Assembly: GCA_016712985.1 (NCBI GenBank) | Contig: JADJQA010000013.1 | Coordinates: forward strand, 62,001 to 126,000 | DNA from: Sulfuritalea sp. | GTDB lineage: Bacteria > Pseudomonadota > Gammaproteobacteria > Burkholderiales > Rhodocyclaceae | Reading direction: 5' to 3' | Length of the DNA stretch: 64,000 nt | In this document: positions 8,995 through 18,158 of the stretch, piece after piece | How the letters are laid out: every line of letters starts with the position of its first letter | How positions within the stretch are numbered: position 1 is the first letter of the stretch | The notes under the pieces: model-generated | Databases searched by the model: none | Told to the model about the DNA's origin: nothing | What the model saw: the letters and a program-made list of their open reading frames with translations, nothing else | Translations under genes and position numbers: made by a program

Positions 8995-10293
8995 CTAGTG
9001 GAACTGCTCTTCCTCGGTCGAACCGGTCAGCGCCGTTACGGACGATGCGCCTCCCTGGATAACGGTGGTGATATCGTCGAAATAGCCAGTGCCGACTTCC
9101 TGCTGATGGGAAACGAAGCTGTAGCCGCGGTCACGGGCGGCGAACTCCTGTTCCTGAACCTTTTCCACGTATGCAGTCATGCCGCGCTCGACATAGTCCT
9201 GCGCCAGGTCGAACATGTGGAACCACATGTTGTGAATGCCGGCCAGCGTGATGAACTGGTACTTGTAGCCCATCGCGCCGAGTTCGCGCTGGAACTTGGC
9301 GATCGTCGCGTCGTCGAGGTTCTTCTTCCAGTTGAAGGAGGGCGAGCAGTTGTAGGCCAGCAGCTTGCCAGGGAACTGGGCACGGACTCCTTCGGCGAAG
9401 GCCTTGGCAACGCTCAGATCCGGCGTGCCGGTTTCGCACCAAACCATGTCGGCGTAGGGAGCGTAGGCCAGGCCGCGGCTGATGGCTTGGGCAATACCCT
9501 TTTTGGTCTTGTAGAAGCCTTCGGCGGTGCGCTCGCCGGTAATGAAGGGTTTGTCGTTTTCATCGAAGTCGGATGTGACGAGATCGGCTGCTTCGGCATC
9601 GGTGCGGGCGAGAATGATGGTCGGAACGCCGAGGACGTCCGCAGCCATGCGCGCGGCAATCAGCTTCTGCACCGCTTCCTGGGACGGCACCAATACCTTG
9701 CCACCCATGTGGCCGCACTTCTTGACTGAAGCGAGCTGGTCTTCGAAATGCACGCCACCGGCACCGGCACGGATCATGGCCTTCATGAGTTCAAAGGCAT
9801 TCAGCACGCCGCCAAAGCCGGCCTCGGCGTCGGCCACGATCGGCACGTGGTAGTCGATAAAGCCTTTGTCGCCGGCGTTTACGCCCTTGGAATGCTGGAT
9901 TTCATCGGCACGCCGGAAGGAGTTATTGATGCGCTCAACGACCTTTGGTACCGAATCCACCGGGTACAGCGACTGGTCAGGGTACATCGAGGCGTAGGAG
10001 TTGTTGTCGGCAGCGACCTGCCAGCCTGAGAGGTAGATCGCCTTGATCCCGGCCTTAACCTGCTGCATCGCCTGACCGCCAGTCAGCGCACCGAGGCAGT
10101 TCACATAGGGCGTGTTATTGACCAGATCCCACAGTTTTTCCGCGCCGCGCCGGGCGAGGGTGTATTCGATCGGGAAGGACCCGCGCAGACGGACGATATC
10201 GTCGGCGGTGTATCCGCGCTTGATGCCTTTCCAGCGAGGGTTTTCGGCCCAATCTTTGGCCAGGGCGGCCGCTTCTGCTTTGCGATCAGTCAT
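8995..10293 (-). CDS. aceA: Isocitrate lyase
   Basis: 432 residues, the size of proteobacterial isocitrate lyase, which splits isocitrate into succinate and glyoxylate. The catalytic KKCGHMGG motif is present near residue 190, and the substrate-binding YNCSPSFNWKK near 310. The ATG at 10293 is preferred over one five codons earlier because GAGAGGA lies 6 bases before it. The gene stands alone, with two identical 14-base palindromes upstream (10389 and 10507), suggesting its own transcriptional control. Confidence 0.97.
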   Translation of the reverse strand: MTDRKAEAAALAKDWAENPRWKGIKRGYTADDIVRLRGSFPIEYTLARRGAEKLWDLVNNTPYVNCLGALTGGQAMQQVKAGIKAIYLSGWQVAADNNSYASMYPDQSLYPVDSVPKVVERINNSFRRADEIQHSKGVNAGDKGFIDYHVPIVADAEAGFGGVLNAFELMKAMIRAGAGGVHFEDQLASVKKCGHMGGKVLVPSQEAVQKLIAARMAADVLGVPTIILARTDAEAADLVTSDFDENDKPFITGERTAEGFYKTKKGIAQAISRGLAYAPYADMVWCETGTPDLSVAKAFAEGVRAQFPGKLLAYNCSPSFNWKKNLDDATIAKFQRELGAMGYKYQFITLAGIHNMWFHMFDLAQDYVERGMTAYVEKVQEQEFAARDRGYSFVSHQQEVGTGYFDDITTVIQGGASSVTALTGSTEEEQFH

Positions 10294-10388
10294 GTTCAAT
10301 CCTCTCAAAGGGCTGTTGTCGAAGGGACGCTCCAGGCGGGAGCAATTTCAATAGAACAGTATAAAGAGGATTTCGCGTTGCAGCAATA

Positions 10389-10402
10389 GTCTTATATAAG
10401 AC
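10389..10402. promoter_or_regulatory. Palindrome GTCTTATATAAGAC, candidate operator (proximal copy)
   Basis: A perfect 14-base inverted repeat 96 bases upstream of the aceA start. An identical copy lies 118 bases further upstream. Identity of both copies in a non-coding region argues for a dimeric repressor or activator site controlling aceA (inference). Confidence 0.65.
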
Positions 10403-10506
10403 TCGATCAATTATTTTATTGTTATTTAACAGTGTGCTGGATCACGGATTTTGCAGTGTGAGAAGCGTTTCATGAACACAACGATGTTTCGGTTCTGTTG
10501 ATATAT

Positions 10507-10520
10507 GTCTTATATAAGAC
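10507..10520. promoter_or_regulatory. Palindrome GTCTTATATAAGAC, candidate operator (distal copy)
   Basis: The second identical copy, immediately downstream of the rraA stop codon and about 214 bases upstream of aceA. Centre-to-centre distance to the first copy is 118 bases, which would allow looping between bound dimers. Confidence 0.6.
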
Positions 10521-10526
10521 TTGGCG

Positions 10527-11006
10527 CTAGTGTATTGCCGTGGTGCTGAGAATTACGCCGTCTTCGTCGGCATACAGCCATTCGCCAGGAGTGAAGGTCA
10601 CTCCGCCAAAACTGACAGGGATGTCCGCCTCGCCGACATTCTTTTTCACGGTTTTCATCGGATGCGTGTCGATGGCAAACACGCCGATGTCCATCTGACC
10701 GATGGCGCGGGAATCGCGTATGCAGCCATAGACAATGATGCCCGCCCAGTGGTTCTGGACTGCGAGAGCCGCGAGTTGATCACCGAGCAGTGCCCGACGC
10801 AGGCTGCCGCCGCCATCGATCACCAGCACGCGGCCTTCCCCGGCAGATTCGAGCGCCATTCTGACCAGCGAGTTGTCTTCAAAGAGCTTCAGGGTCGCAA
10901 TCCGGCCGTGAAACGCATTGCGGCCGCCAAAGCTGCGGAACATGGGTTCGACCACGCGGACCCTATCTTCATTTGCATCGCAGAGATCAGTGGTCAGCAA
11001 GTCCAA
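10527..11006 (-). CDS. rraA: RraA family protein (RNase E regulator / HMG-type aldolase family)
   Basis: 159 residues, matching RraA. Recognisable segments are TTDLCDANED at the start, FGGRNAFHGRIATLK and the glycine-rich VIDGGGSLRRALLGDQL and GIIVYGCIRDS. In enterobacteria RraA binds RNase E and inhibits it; related proteins in soil bacteria are 4-hydroxy-4-methyl-2-oxoglutarate or oxaloacetate-type lyases and share the same fold. The GGSLRRALLGD and CIRDS motifs are kept in both groups, so the function cannot be settled from sequence alone. Confidence 0.88.
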   Translation of the reverse strand: MDLLTTDLCDANEDRVRVVEPMFRSFGGRNAFHGRIATLKLFEDNSLVRMALESAGEGRVLVIDGGGSLRRALLGDQLAALAVQNHWAGIIVYGCIRDSRAIGQMDIGVFAIDTHPMKTVKKNVGEADIPVSFGGVTFTPGEWLYADEDGVILSTTAIH

Positions 11007-11078
11007 GGGGCAACCGTACAGATATGATATGCAAACAAACTGGCCGCGCGAGAAACGGCATCAGAGGCGTCGGCGTGT

Positions 11079-13349
11079 CTAGATTGCCGATGTGATTGTC
11101 GGCGTGCCGGCAGTCTCTTCGAACTTGAGCGTGATCTTCTCGTTCTCGTCAAGATCTATCGTGACACGACCGCCATGAACTAGTTTGCCAAACAGCAGTT
11201 CGTCGGCGAGGGCAGAGCGTATCGTGTCTTGGATGAGCCTGGCCATTGGGCGCGCACCCATTAAAGGATCGAAGCCTTTTTCCGCCAGCCAGGCGCGCAA
11301 CGTGTGAGTGAATATCGCCTCGACCTTTTTCTCATGCAACTGACTTTCGAGTTGCATGAGGAACTTGTCTACGACACGCAGGATGATTTCCGCATCCAAA
11401 GCGCGGAACGAAATGATGGCATCCAGCCGATTGCGGAATTCTGGCGAGAACATGCGCTTGATATCTGCCATCTCGTCGCCTTGGCCCTTGTTGGCGGTGA
11501 AGCCGATGCTGGTCTTCTGCAGGGCTTCGGCTCCCGCATTGGTCGTCATGACGATCACCACGTTGCGGAAATCGGCCTTGCGCCCGTTGTTGTCGGTCAA
11601 GCTGCCGTGGTCCATCACCTGTAACAGGATGTTGAACACTTCCGGGTGTGCCTTCTCGATTTCGTCCAGCAACAGCACGGCGTGCGGTTTCTTGGTCACG
11701 GCTTCTGTGAGCAGCCCACCCTGGTCAAAGCCGACATAGCCGGGCGGGGCGCCGATGAGTCTGCTTACGGCGTGACGTTCCATGTATTCCGACATATCGA
11801 AGCGGATCAACTCGATACCCATGCCGTAGGCCAGTTGGCGGGCGACCTCGGTTTTGCCGACACCCGTCGGTCCAGAAAAAAGGAAGCAGCCAATGGGCTT
11901 CTGTGGGTCGCCAAGCCCTGAGCGCGACATCTTGATCGCTCGGGCCAAGGCATCGATGGCGGCTTCCTGGCCGAAGACCATATTCTTCAGATCGCGGTCG
12001 AGATTCTTCAGCGCCGAACGGTCGTCGGCCGAAACATGCTGCGGCGGAATGCGAGCAATCTTGGCGACGATGTCTTCGATCTCGAGTTTGCCGATGGTCT
12101 TCTTCTGTTTTGACTTGGGCAGGATCCGCTGTGCGGCGCCAGCCTCGTCAATGACGTCGATCGCCTTGTCCGGCAGGTGGCGGTCGTTAATGTACTTGGC
12201 GGCCAACTCCGCCGCGCTGGATATCGCAGCGGCGGAATACTTGACTCCGTGATGCTCTTCAAAGCGTGACTTGAGCCCGCGCAGAATCGATACGGTTTCA
12301 TCCACCGACGGTTCATTGACATCGATCTTCTGGAAGCGTCGCGACAGCGCGTGGTCCTTTTCGAACACGCCCCGGAACTCGGTGTAGGTGGTGGCACCAA
12401 TGCATTTCAGGGCGCCGGATGACAACGCGGGCTTGAGCAGATTGGAGGCGTCCATCGTGCCGCCCGACGCGGCACCGGCTCCAATAAGCGTATGGATCTC
12501 GTCGATGAACAAGATGGCGTTCGGATTGTCCGCCAGTTGCTTGAGGACGCCCTTCAGGCGCTGCTCGAAGTCACCGCGATACTTGGTGCCGGCGAGCAGT
12601 GAGCCCATATCCAAGCAATATACGGTTGCATTGGCAAGAATTTCCGGTACGCGTCCTTCGACGATGTGTCTGGCAAGGCCTTCCGCGATGGCTGTCTTGC
12701 CGACGCCAGCTTCGCCAACCAGCAGCGGGTTGTTCTTGCGGCGGCGGCACAGAGTCTGGATTACCCGCTCCAGTTCCTTGTCACGGCCGATCAATGGATC
12801 AATCTTGCCGGTCAGCGCCAGTTGATTCAGATTCTGCGTGAAACTTTCCAGGGCGCCGCCCTTCTCCTGAGTCTCCACTTCAGTCTCCGCCGACTCCTCC
12901 TTACCCCTGAGATGCGGAGTCTTGGTGATACCGTGCGAAATAAAGTTCACCACATCCAGTCGCGTGATGTTCTGGCGTTGCAGAAAGAAAACGGCGTGCG
13001 AGTCCTTTTCGCCGAAGATTGCCACCAGTACGTTCGCTCCGGTGACTTCCTTTTTCCCCGAAGATTGCACGTGAAGTATTGCGCGCTGAATGACACGCTG
13101 GAAGCCGAGCGTCGGTTGGGTGTCAATTTCATCGCTGCCGGCCACTGTTGGTGTGTGCTCGTTGATGAAGGTCAGCAGTTCCTTCCGAACCCCCTCGACG
13201 TCAGCGGCGCAGGCGCGCAGCACTTCGGCCGCCGAGGGATTGTCCAGCAGCGTCAGTAGCAGATGTTCGACGGTGATGAACTCATGACGCTTCTGCCGGG
13301 CTTCGACAAACGCCATGTGCAAGCTGACTTCGAGTTCTTGGGCAATCAT
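11079..13349 (-). CDS. clpA: ATP-dependent Clp protease ATP-binding subunit ClpA
   Basis: 756 residues, as for E. coli ClpA, the AAA+ unfoldase that feeds ClpP. The N-domain (1-145) is followed by two AAA+ modules with Walker A motifs GEAGVGKTAIAEG near 215 and GPTGVGKTEVARQ near 495, and Walker B LLLDEIEKAH in the second. The ATG (13347-13349) shares one base with the TGA stop of clpS, showing translational coupling. ClpS delivers N-end-rule substrates to ClpA. Confidence 0.97.
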   Translation of the reverse strand: MIAQELEVSLHMAFVEARQKRHEFITVEHLLLTLLDNPSAAEVLRACAADVEGVRKELLTFINEHTPTVAGSDEIDTQPTLGFQRVIQRAILHVQSSGKKEVTGANVLVAIFGEKDSHAVFFLQRQNITRLDVVNFISHGITKTPHLRGKEESAETEVETQEKGGALESFTQNLNQLALTGKIDPLIGRDKELERVIQTLCRRRKNNPLLVGEAGVGKTAIAEGLARHIVEGRVPEILANATVYCLDMGSLLAGTKYRGDFEQRLKGVLKQLADNPNAILFIDEIHTLIGAGAASGGTMDASNLLKPALSSGALKCIGATTYTEFRGVFEKDHALSRRFQKIDVNEPSVDETVSILRGLKSRFEEHHGVKYSAAAISSAAELAAKYINDRHLPDKAIDVIDEAGAAQRILPKSKQKKTIGKLEIEDIVAKIARIPPQHVSADDRSALKNLDRDLKNMVFGQEAAIDALARAIKMSRSGLGDPQKPIGCFLFSGPTGVGKTEVARQLAYGMGIELIRFDMSEYMERHAVSRLIGAPPGYVGFDQGGLLTEAVTKKPHAVLLLDEIEKAHPEVFNILLQVMDHGSLTDNNGRKADFRNVVIVMTTNAGAEALQKTSIGFTANKGQGDEMADIKRMFSPEFRNRLDAIISFRALDAEIILRVVDKFLMQLESQLHEKKVEAIFTHTLRAWLAEKGFDPLMGARPMARLIQDTIRSALADELLFGKLVHGGRVTIDLDENEKITLKFEETAGTPTITSAI

Positions 13350-13669
13350 CAGTTTTCCTCCATCACGCAAGCCAGCGGGTGTTGGTGCCTGCGCGAAAAT
13401 TCGCTCACTTGCTCAACCTTTGTTGCAGCCACGTCCCGAGGATACACTCCGCAGGCGCCTTTGCCTTCCCGGTGCACTTTTAGCATGATCTGAGTCGATT
13501 GCTCCCGCGACAAACCAAAGAACTTCTCCAGCACCACCACGACGAAATCCATCGGGGTGAAATCGTCGTTGAGCAGCAACACCTTGTACATCGGTGGCGG
13601 TTTGGTACGCCTCTGCTCCGGCGCCAATGCCGCCCCACCCTCAGGTCCGACCTGCTTCCTTGTAGCCAT
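13349..13669 (-). CDS. clpS: ATP-dependent Clp protease adaptor ClpS
   Basis: 106 residues with the ClpS core YKVLLLNDDFTPMDFVV, which forms the N-degron pocket, and the VHREGKGACGVYPRDVAATKV segment that contacts ClpA. The adaptor recognises proteins with destabilising N-terminal residues. It is the first gene of the clpS-clpA operon; stop and start codons overlap by one base. Confidence 0.96.
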   Translation of the reverse strand: MATRKQVGPEGGAALAPEQRRTKPPPMYKVLLLNDDFTPMDFVVVVLEKFFGLSREQSTQIMLKVHREGKGACGVYPRDVAATKVEQVSEFSRRHQHPLACVMEEN

Positions 13670-14032
13670 GAATGAATTCTAATGTGAATCCGGCCGAGTT
13701 CAACACCTCGAAAAAGAGGGTAATATGGCGTCGACGTTGCGTAATTTGGGATGATCGTCGGATATGCAAGGGGCGGCCATGTGCGATGCAGCATCGAAAG
13801 TTGTTGACGCTGCTTGACAATGTGCGTAAAACGCGAAACGTGTTTGGTTCAAAACCCTCCGCAAGGACCTACGGTCTTCTCACAGTCTGGCAAATTGCAG
13901 ATCCTCTGAATCGTCGCTTGGCCCCCTCTGCTATATTGAGCTTGAACCACAAACATGCCCCGGCCGGGGTGCGGTGGTTTGCAGCCCGCAGCGGTGGCCG
14001 ATTCGTTCGTTTTTGATTAAGGAAAAAGTTAC
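13670..14032. other. Intergenic region between clpS and cspA, with cspA leader
   Basis: A 363-base stretch with no convincing gene. It must hold the divergent clpSA and cspA promoters. TGCTATATTGAG near 13928 is a possible -10 for cspA, which would give a leader of about 100 bases. The stretch CCCCGGCCGGGG at about 13957-13968 is an inverted repeat in that leader. Long structured leaders are usual for cold-shock genes. An AAGGA ribosome site precedes the cspA start. Confidence 0.45.
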
Positions 14033-14236
14033 ATGGCAACTGGTACTGTTAAGTGGTTCAACGACGCCAAGGGTTTTGGTTTCATCACCCCGGATGACGG
14101 CAGCGAAGATCTTTTCGCGCATTTCTCGGCCATCAACATGGCCGGGTTCAAGTCCCTGAAAGAAGGCGACAAGGTGACTTTTGACGTGGTGCAAGGCCCC
14201 AAAGGCAAGCAGGCGTCGAACATTCAGAAGCCTTGA
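14033..14236 (+). CDS. cspA: Cold-shock protein, CspA family
   Basis: A complete 67-residue cold-shock domain. Both RNA-binding motifs are present: KGFGFITPDD (RNP1) and DLFAHFSAI (RNP2), with the starting TGTVKWFNDAKG typical of CspA proteins. These bind single-stranded RNA and DNA as chaperones. It is monocistronic, with its own leader and a strong terminator. Which CspA paralogue it is cannot be told. Confidence 0.95.
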   Translation: MATGTVKWFNDAKGFGFITPDDGSEDLFAHFSAINMAGFKSLKEGDKVTFDVVQGPKGKQASNIQKP

Positions 14237-14281
14237 TGGCCTCGATTTTTTCGGCCCACGAGTAATTCCGGTTCCGAAAAA

Positions 14282-14325
14282 TAAAAGCCTGCCGACATTA
14301 ACAGTCGGGCGGGCTTTGTTTTTTT
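14282..14325 (+). terminator. Rho-independent terminator of cspA
   Basis: AAAGCCTGCCGAC pairs with GTCGGGCGGGCTTT around a 6-7 base loop, followed by a run of seven T. Confidence 0.85.
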
Positions 14326-14348
14326 GGGAAGGCTGATGACTCCGCGAT

Positions 14349-15578
14349 TTACATGCGATCAATCATTGCCTGGCCGAATGCGGAGCACTTTACCTCCGTG
14401 GCGCCTTCCATCAGGCGGGCAAAGTCGTAGGTGACGACCTTGTCGCCAATGGCAGCTTCCATCGACTTGATGATCAGGTCGGCTGCCTCTGTCCAGCCCA
14501 TGTGGCGCAGCATCATTTCGGCGGAGAGAATCAGCGAACCGGGGTTCACGTAGTCCTTGCCGGCGTATTTTGGCGCCGTACCGTGAGTGGCCTCGAAACA
14601 GGCATACAGATCGGAAATGTTGGCACCCGGGGCGATACCGATGCCGCCGACCTGCGCCGCAAGGGCATCGGAAATATAGTCGCCATTGAGGTTGAGCGTG
14701 GCGATTACGTCATACTCTGCCGGACGCAGAAGAATCTGTTGCAGAAACGCGTCGGCAATGGCATCCTTGATGACAATGCCATTAGATAGCTTGAGCCAGG
14801 GGCCGCCGTCGATTTCCACGCCGCCGAATTCGGTTCTTGCCAGCGCGTAGCCCCAGTCACGGAAGCCGCCTTCCGTGTACTTCATGATGTTGCCCTTATG
14901 CACTATCGTGACCGACCTGCGTTTGTTGGCAATGGCGTAGTTAATGGCGGCGCGCACCAGGCGTTCGGTTCCTTCACGCGAAACCGGTTTGATGCCAATA
15001 CCGGAGGTGTTTGGGAAGCGAATCTTCTTGACGTCCATTTCGTCTTGCAGGAATTTGATGAGCTTCCTGGCCGGTGCCGACTCGGCTTGCCATTCGATGC
15101 CGCAGTAGATGTCTTCCGTGTTCTCGCGAAAGATTACCATGTCGGTCTTGCTCGGGTCCCTAAGTGGCGAGGGGATGCCCTTGAAGTAGCGCACCGGACG
15201 CACGCACTGGTACAAGTCCATCTCCTGCCGCAATGCGACGTTCAGCGAACGGATGCCGCCGCCCACCGGCGTGGTCAGCGGACCCTTGATCGAGACGGAA
15301 TAGTCCTTGCAGGCGGTTATGGTTTCTGCGGGCAGCCAGACGTCGGGACCGTAAAGACGGGTCGCCTTTTCTCCTGCATAAACTTCCATCCAGGAAATCC
15401 TGCGTTTGCCACCGTAAGATTTTTGCACGGCAGCGTCCACCACCTTTTGCATGACTGGCGTGATGTCCACGCCAATACCGTCACCCTCGATAAAGGGAAT
15501 GATCGGATTGTCGGGAATCGCCTGGCCGGGAACGATTTTCTGGCCTTGTGCGGGAAGCTTGATATGGGAAGTGCTCAT
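14349..15578 (-). CDS. icd: Isocitrate dehydrogenase (NADP+)
   Basis: 409 residues of the E. coli-type NADP-dependent isocitrate dehydrogenase, which oxidises isocitrate to 2-oxoglutarate. The segment RSLNVALRQEMDLYQC carries the serine (E. coli Ser113) that AceK phosphorylates, and the isocitrate and metal site stretch NLNGDYISDALAAQVGG is present. aceK is divergent from it across 170 bases, so the target and its kinase/phosphatase sit side by side. Together they set the split between the TCA cycle and the glyoxylate shunt. Confidence 0.97.
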   Translation of the reverse strand: MSTSHIKLPAQGQKIVPGQAIPDNPIIPFIEGDGIGVDITPVMQKVVDAAVQKSYGGKRRISWMEVYAGEKATRLYGPDVWLPAETITACKDYSVSIKGPLTTPVGGGIRSLNVALRQEMDLYQCVRPVRYFKGIPSPLRDPSKTDMVIFRENTEDIYCGIEWQAESAPARKLIKFLQDEMDVKKIRFPNTSGIGIKPVSREGTERLVRAAINYAIANKRRSVTIVHKGNIMKYTEGGFRDWGYALARTEFGGVEIDGGPWLKLSNGIVIKDAIADAFLQQILLRPAEYDVIATLNLNGDYISDALAAQVGGIGIAPGANISDLYACFEATHGTAPKYAGKDYVNPGSLILSAEMMLRHMGWTEAADLIIKSMEAAIGDKVVTYDFARLMEGATEVKCSAFGQAMIDRM

Positions 15579-15748
15579 GCCTGCTCCGGAATAAATGGTG
15601 TGTTGAGAATCGGGATGGACGGTGGAAGAATCTGGTCGAATTATCCTCCAAAAACTTGCGGTGCTCCAGCAGTGCAGTCAGTGGCCTCGGCTGGCCATGC
15701 TTCGTACTGATAGAATCGACAGCCTTGAGTTTGCCGAGTTGTCGCACC

Positions 15749-17521
15749 ATGCCAGTTGGCTCCCAAGATGACCTGATTGCAGAATCCATCGCCAATGTGC
15801 TTGTCGAGGGGTTCAACAAGCACTATTGTCTGTTTCGGGAGAGTTCGGCGCGCGCCAAGCAGCGTTTTGAGGAGGCACGCTGGCAGGAAGGCCAGCAGGC
15901 AATCAAGAATCGTATCCAGTTCTATGACGATCGCGTCAGAGCGAAAACCGAGAGGCTGCGCCGCGAATTCAATGCCGACAGCCTGAGCGATGCGGTCTGG
16001 CAACGGGCAAAGCTGCACTACATAGGCTTGCTGATCAACCACAAGCAGCCCGAACTAGGCGAGACTTTCTTCAATTCGGTGTTCTGCATGATCCGACACC
16101 GCACCTATTTTCACAACGATTTCATCTTCGTGCGCTCCGCAGTGTCGACCGAGTACATCGTCTCGAACCCGCCAGCGTATCGGTGCTACTACCCGAACGT
16201 CGCTGGTGTTCGCGCCTCGATTCGCCAAGTGTTCATCGATTTTCAATGGGCACTTGAATTCGAGGATCTGGAGCGCGATGTGGATTTCATCCTGCGCAGC
16301 ATCGAGTCTCATCTCGGTACCATACCGGCGCCCCGGTCCAACCTGCAGATTCAGGTGCTTACCTCGGCCTTCTATCGCAACAAGGGGGCGTATGTGATAG
16401 GCAGGGTTGTCAATAGTGCAGTTGACTATCCATTCACTGTCCCGGTGCTGCATTCTGCCGAAGGCAAGCTCTATCTTGATACGATCATCATGGACGTCGG
16501 CCGCATCAGGGCGCTGTTCTCCCTGTCGCGCGCCTACTTCATGGTCGACATGGACGTTCCTTCAGGCTATGTCCAATTTCTCGGTTCGATCATGCCCAAC
16601 AAGCCGCACTCGGAGCTCTACACCATGCTTGGGCTGGGGAAGCAGGGCAAGACGTTGTTCTACCGCGACCTGATTTTCCATCTGCATCATTCCTCGGATC
16701 AGTTCATCGTTGCGCCGGGCATACGCGGTCTGGTCATGCTGGTGTTTACCCTACCGTCCTTGCCTTATGTGTTCAAGGTAATCAAGGACGTTTTCGGCAG
16801 TACCAAGGAGGTCGATCATGAGACGGTACGGCGCAAGTATCAGTTGGTGAAGCAGGTGGACCGCGTCGGGCGCATGGCGGATACCCTTGAGTTCTCCAAG
16901 GTGGCTCTGCCGCGCAAACGCTTTTCGCAGGAACTGATTGATGAGATCTTCAGGGAGGCTCCGGCGCAACTCGAAGAGGATGGCGAAGAGTTGGTCATCG
17001 AGCATCTGTACATCGAGCGACGCATGGAGCCGCTCAACATCTATCTTGATAGGGTAGAGAAGGCGGGTCGCGATGATCTGCTGGGAGATGTCGTGCGCGA
17101 GTATGGCAATGCCATTCGGGAACTTGCGTTCGCCAATATTTTCCCCGGTGACCTACTGTGGAAGAATTTCGGGGTTGCCCACTTCGGGCGCGTGGTGTTT
17201 TACGACTATGACGAAATAGAACTGATGACCGACTGCAAGTTCCGGCGCATTCCTCCGGCACCAAATTTCGAGGCCGAAATGTCGGGCGAGGTATGGTACT
17301 CGGTGTCACGTCTGGACGTATTTCCCGAGGAGTTCGCAACCTTTTTGCTGGTGTCGGACAAGATTCGCGATGCCTTCACGCGCCATCACGCCGATCTGTT
17401 TGACGCGGCGTTCTGGCAGAACACGCAGGAGCAGATTCGCCAAGGCGTCATGCAGGACTTTTTCCCCTACCCGGAGTCGATGCGATTCTGCAACGGGTTT
17501 GGTAGCGGTCGTTCGTCTTGA
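15749..17521 (+). CDS. aceK: Isocitrate dehydrogenase kinase/phosphatase
   Basis: 590 residues, close to the usual AceK length. AceK both phosphorylates and dephosphorylates Icd. Recognisable features are the glycine-rich ATP-site stretch APGIRGLVMLVFTLPS, the following YVFKVIKD with the probable ATP-binding lysine, and FYDYDEIELM with catalytic acidic residues near 460. The ATG at 15749 opens the conserved region; upstream sequence in the same frame is not AceK-like. In E. coli aceK ends the aceBAK operon; here it lies by icd instead and is coupled to a pseudouridine synthase gene. Confidence 0.96.
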   Translation: MPVGSQDDLIAESIANVLVEGFNKHYCLFRESSARAKQRFEEARWQEGQQAIKNRIQFYDDRVRAKTERLRREFNADSLSDAVWQRAKLHYIGLLINHKQPELGETFFNSVFCMIRHRTYFHNDFIFVRSAVSTEYIVSNPPAYRCYYPNVAGVRASIRQVFIDFQWALEFEDLERDVDFILRSIESHLGTIPAPRSNLQIQVLTSAFYRNKGAYVIGRVVNSAVDYPFTVPVLHSAEGKLYLDTIIMDVGRIRALFSLSRAYFMVDMDVPSGYVQFLGSIMPNKPHSELYTMLGLGKQGKTLFYRDLIFHLHHSSDQFIVAPGIRGLVMLVFTLPSLPYVFKVIKDVFGSTKEVDHETVRRKYQLVKQVDRVGRMADTLEFSKVALPRKRFSQELIDEIFREAPAQLEEDGEELVIEHLYIERRMEPLNIYLDRVEKAGRDDLLGDVVREYGNAIRELAFANIFPGDLLWKNFGVAHFGRVVFYDYDEIELMTDCKFRRIPPAPNFEAEMSGEVWYSVSRLDVFPEEFATFLLVSDKIRDAFTRHHADLFDAAFWQNTQEQIRQGVMQDFFPYPESMRFCNGFGSGRSS

Positions 17522-18147
17522 GTCGACTCATATTGTTCAACAAGCCGTGTGGCGTGCTGACCCAGTTTTCCGATTCGGACGGGCGCCTTACGCTCGCCGA
17601 TTTCATCCCAATTCCGAATGTATATGCTGCGGGGCGGCTGGATGCCGATGCCGAGGGTTTGCTTGTATTGACCGATGATGGGGGATTGCAGGCGCGAATT
17701 GCCGATCCTCGTCACAAGTTGGCAAAGCTCTACCGCGTGCAGGTTGAAGGTCTGCCCACGGATGCGGCGTTGCAGCAGCTCGCGACGGGCGTGGACCTTG
17801 GTGATTTCCTTACGCGGCCTTGCCGGGTCCGTCGTATTGGCGAACCAGTGGATATCTGGGCGCGAAACCCGCCGATCCGCTACCGGGCGGCGATTCCGAC
17901 GAGTTGGTTGGAAGTTATTCTGCAAGAAGGGAAGAATCGTCAAGTCAAGCGCATGACGGCTCGCGTCGGGTTTCCGACTCTACGGTTGATTCGCTGGGCA
18001 GTGGGCGACTGGACGCTGGAAGGACTTGCGCCGGGCCAGTGGCGCGAACTTGAAGTCTCAGGTCAACCAGTTGGAAAGCGGCGCGTTAATCTGCCTAACG
18101 TCGCGGGAAGCCGCGGTGTTAACAACACTCCACCGATACTCAAATGA
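17518..18147 (+). CDS. rluE: Pseudouridine synthase of the RsuA/RluE family
   Basis: 209 residues, beginning with a TTG that overlaps the aceK stop codon. There is no S4 domain; the sequence starts with ILFNKPCGVLTQFS, then the catalytic motif AAGRLDADAEGLLVLTDDG with the active-site Asp near residue 42, and the C-terminal EGKNRQVKRM loop. This short, S4-less form resembles RluE, which modifies U2457 of 23S rRNA in E. coli. The RluE name is from architecture; RluB- or RluF-like specificity cannot be excluded. Confidence 0.85.
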   Translation: MSRLILFNKPCGVLTQFSDSDGRLTLADFIPIPNVYAAGRLDADAEGLLVLTDDGGLQARIADPRHKLAKLYRVQVEGLPTDAALQQLATGVDLGDFLTRPCRVRRIGEPVDIWARNPPIRYRAAIPTSWLEVILQEGKNRQVKRMTARVGFPTLRLIRWAVGDWTLEGLAPGQWRELEVSGQPVGKRRVNLPNVAGSRGVNNTPPILK

Positions 18148-18158
18148 AAGGAAACACC

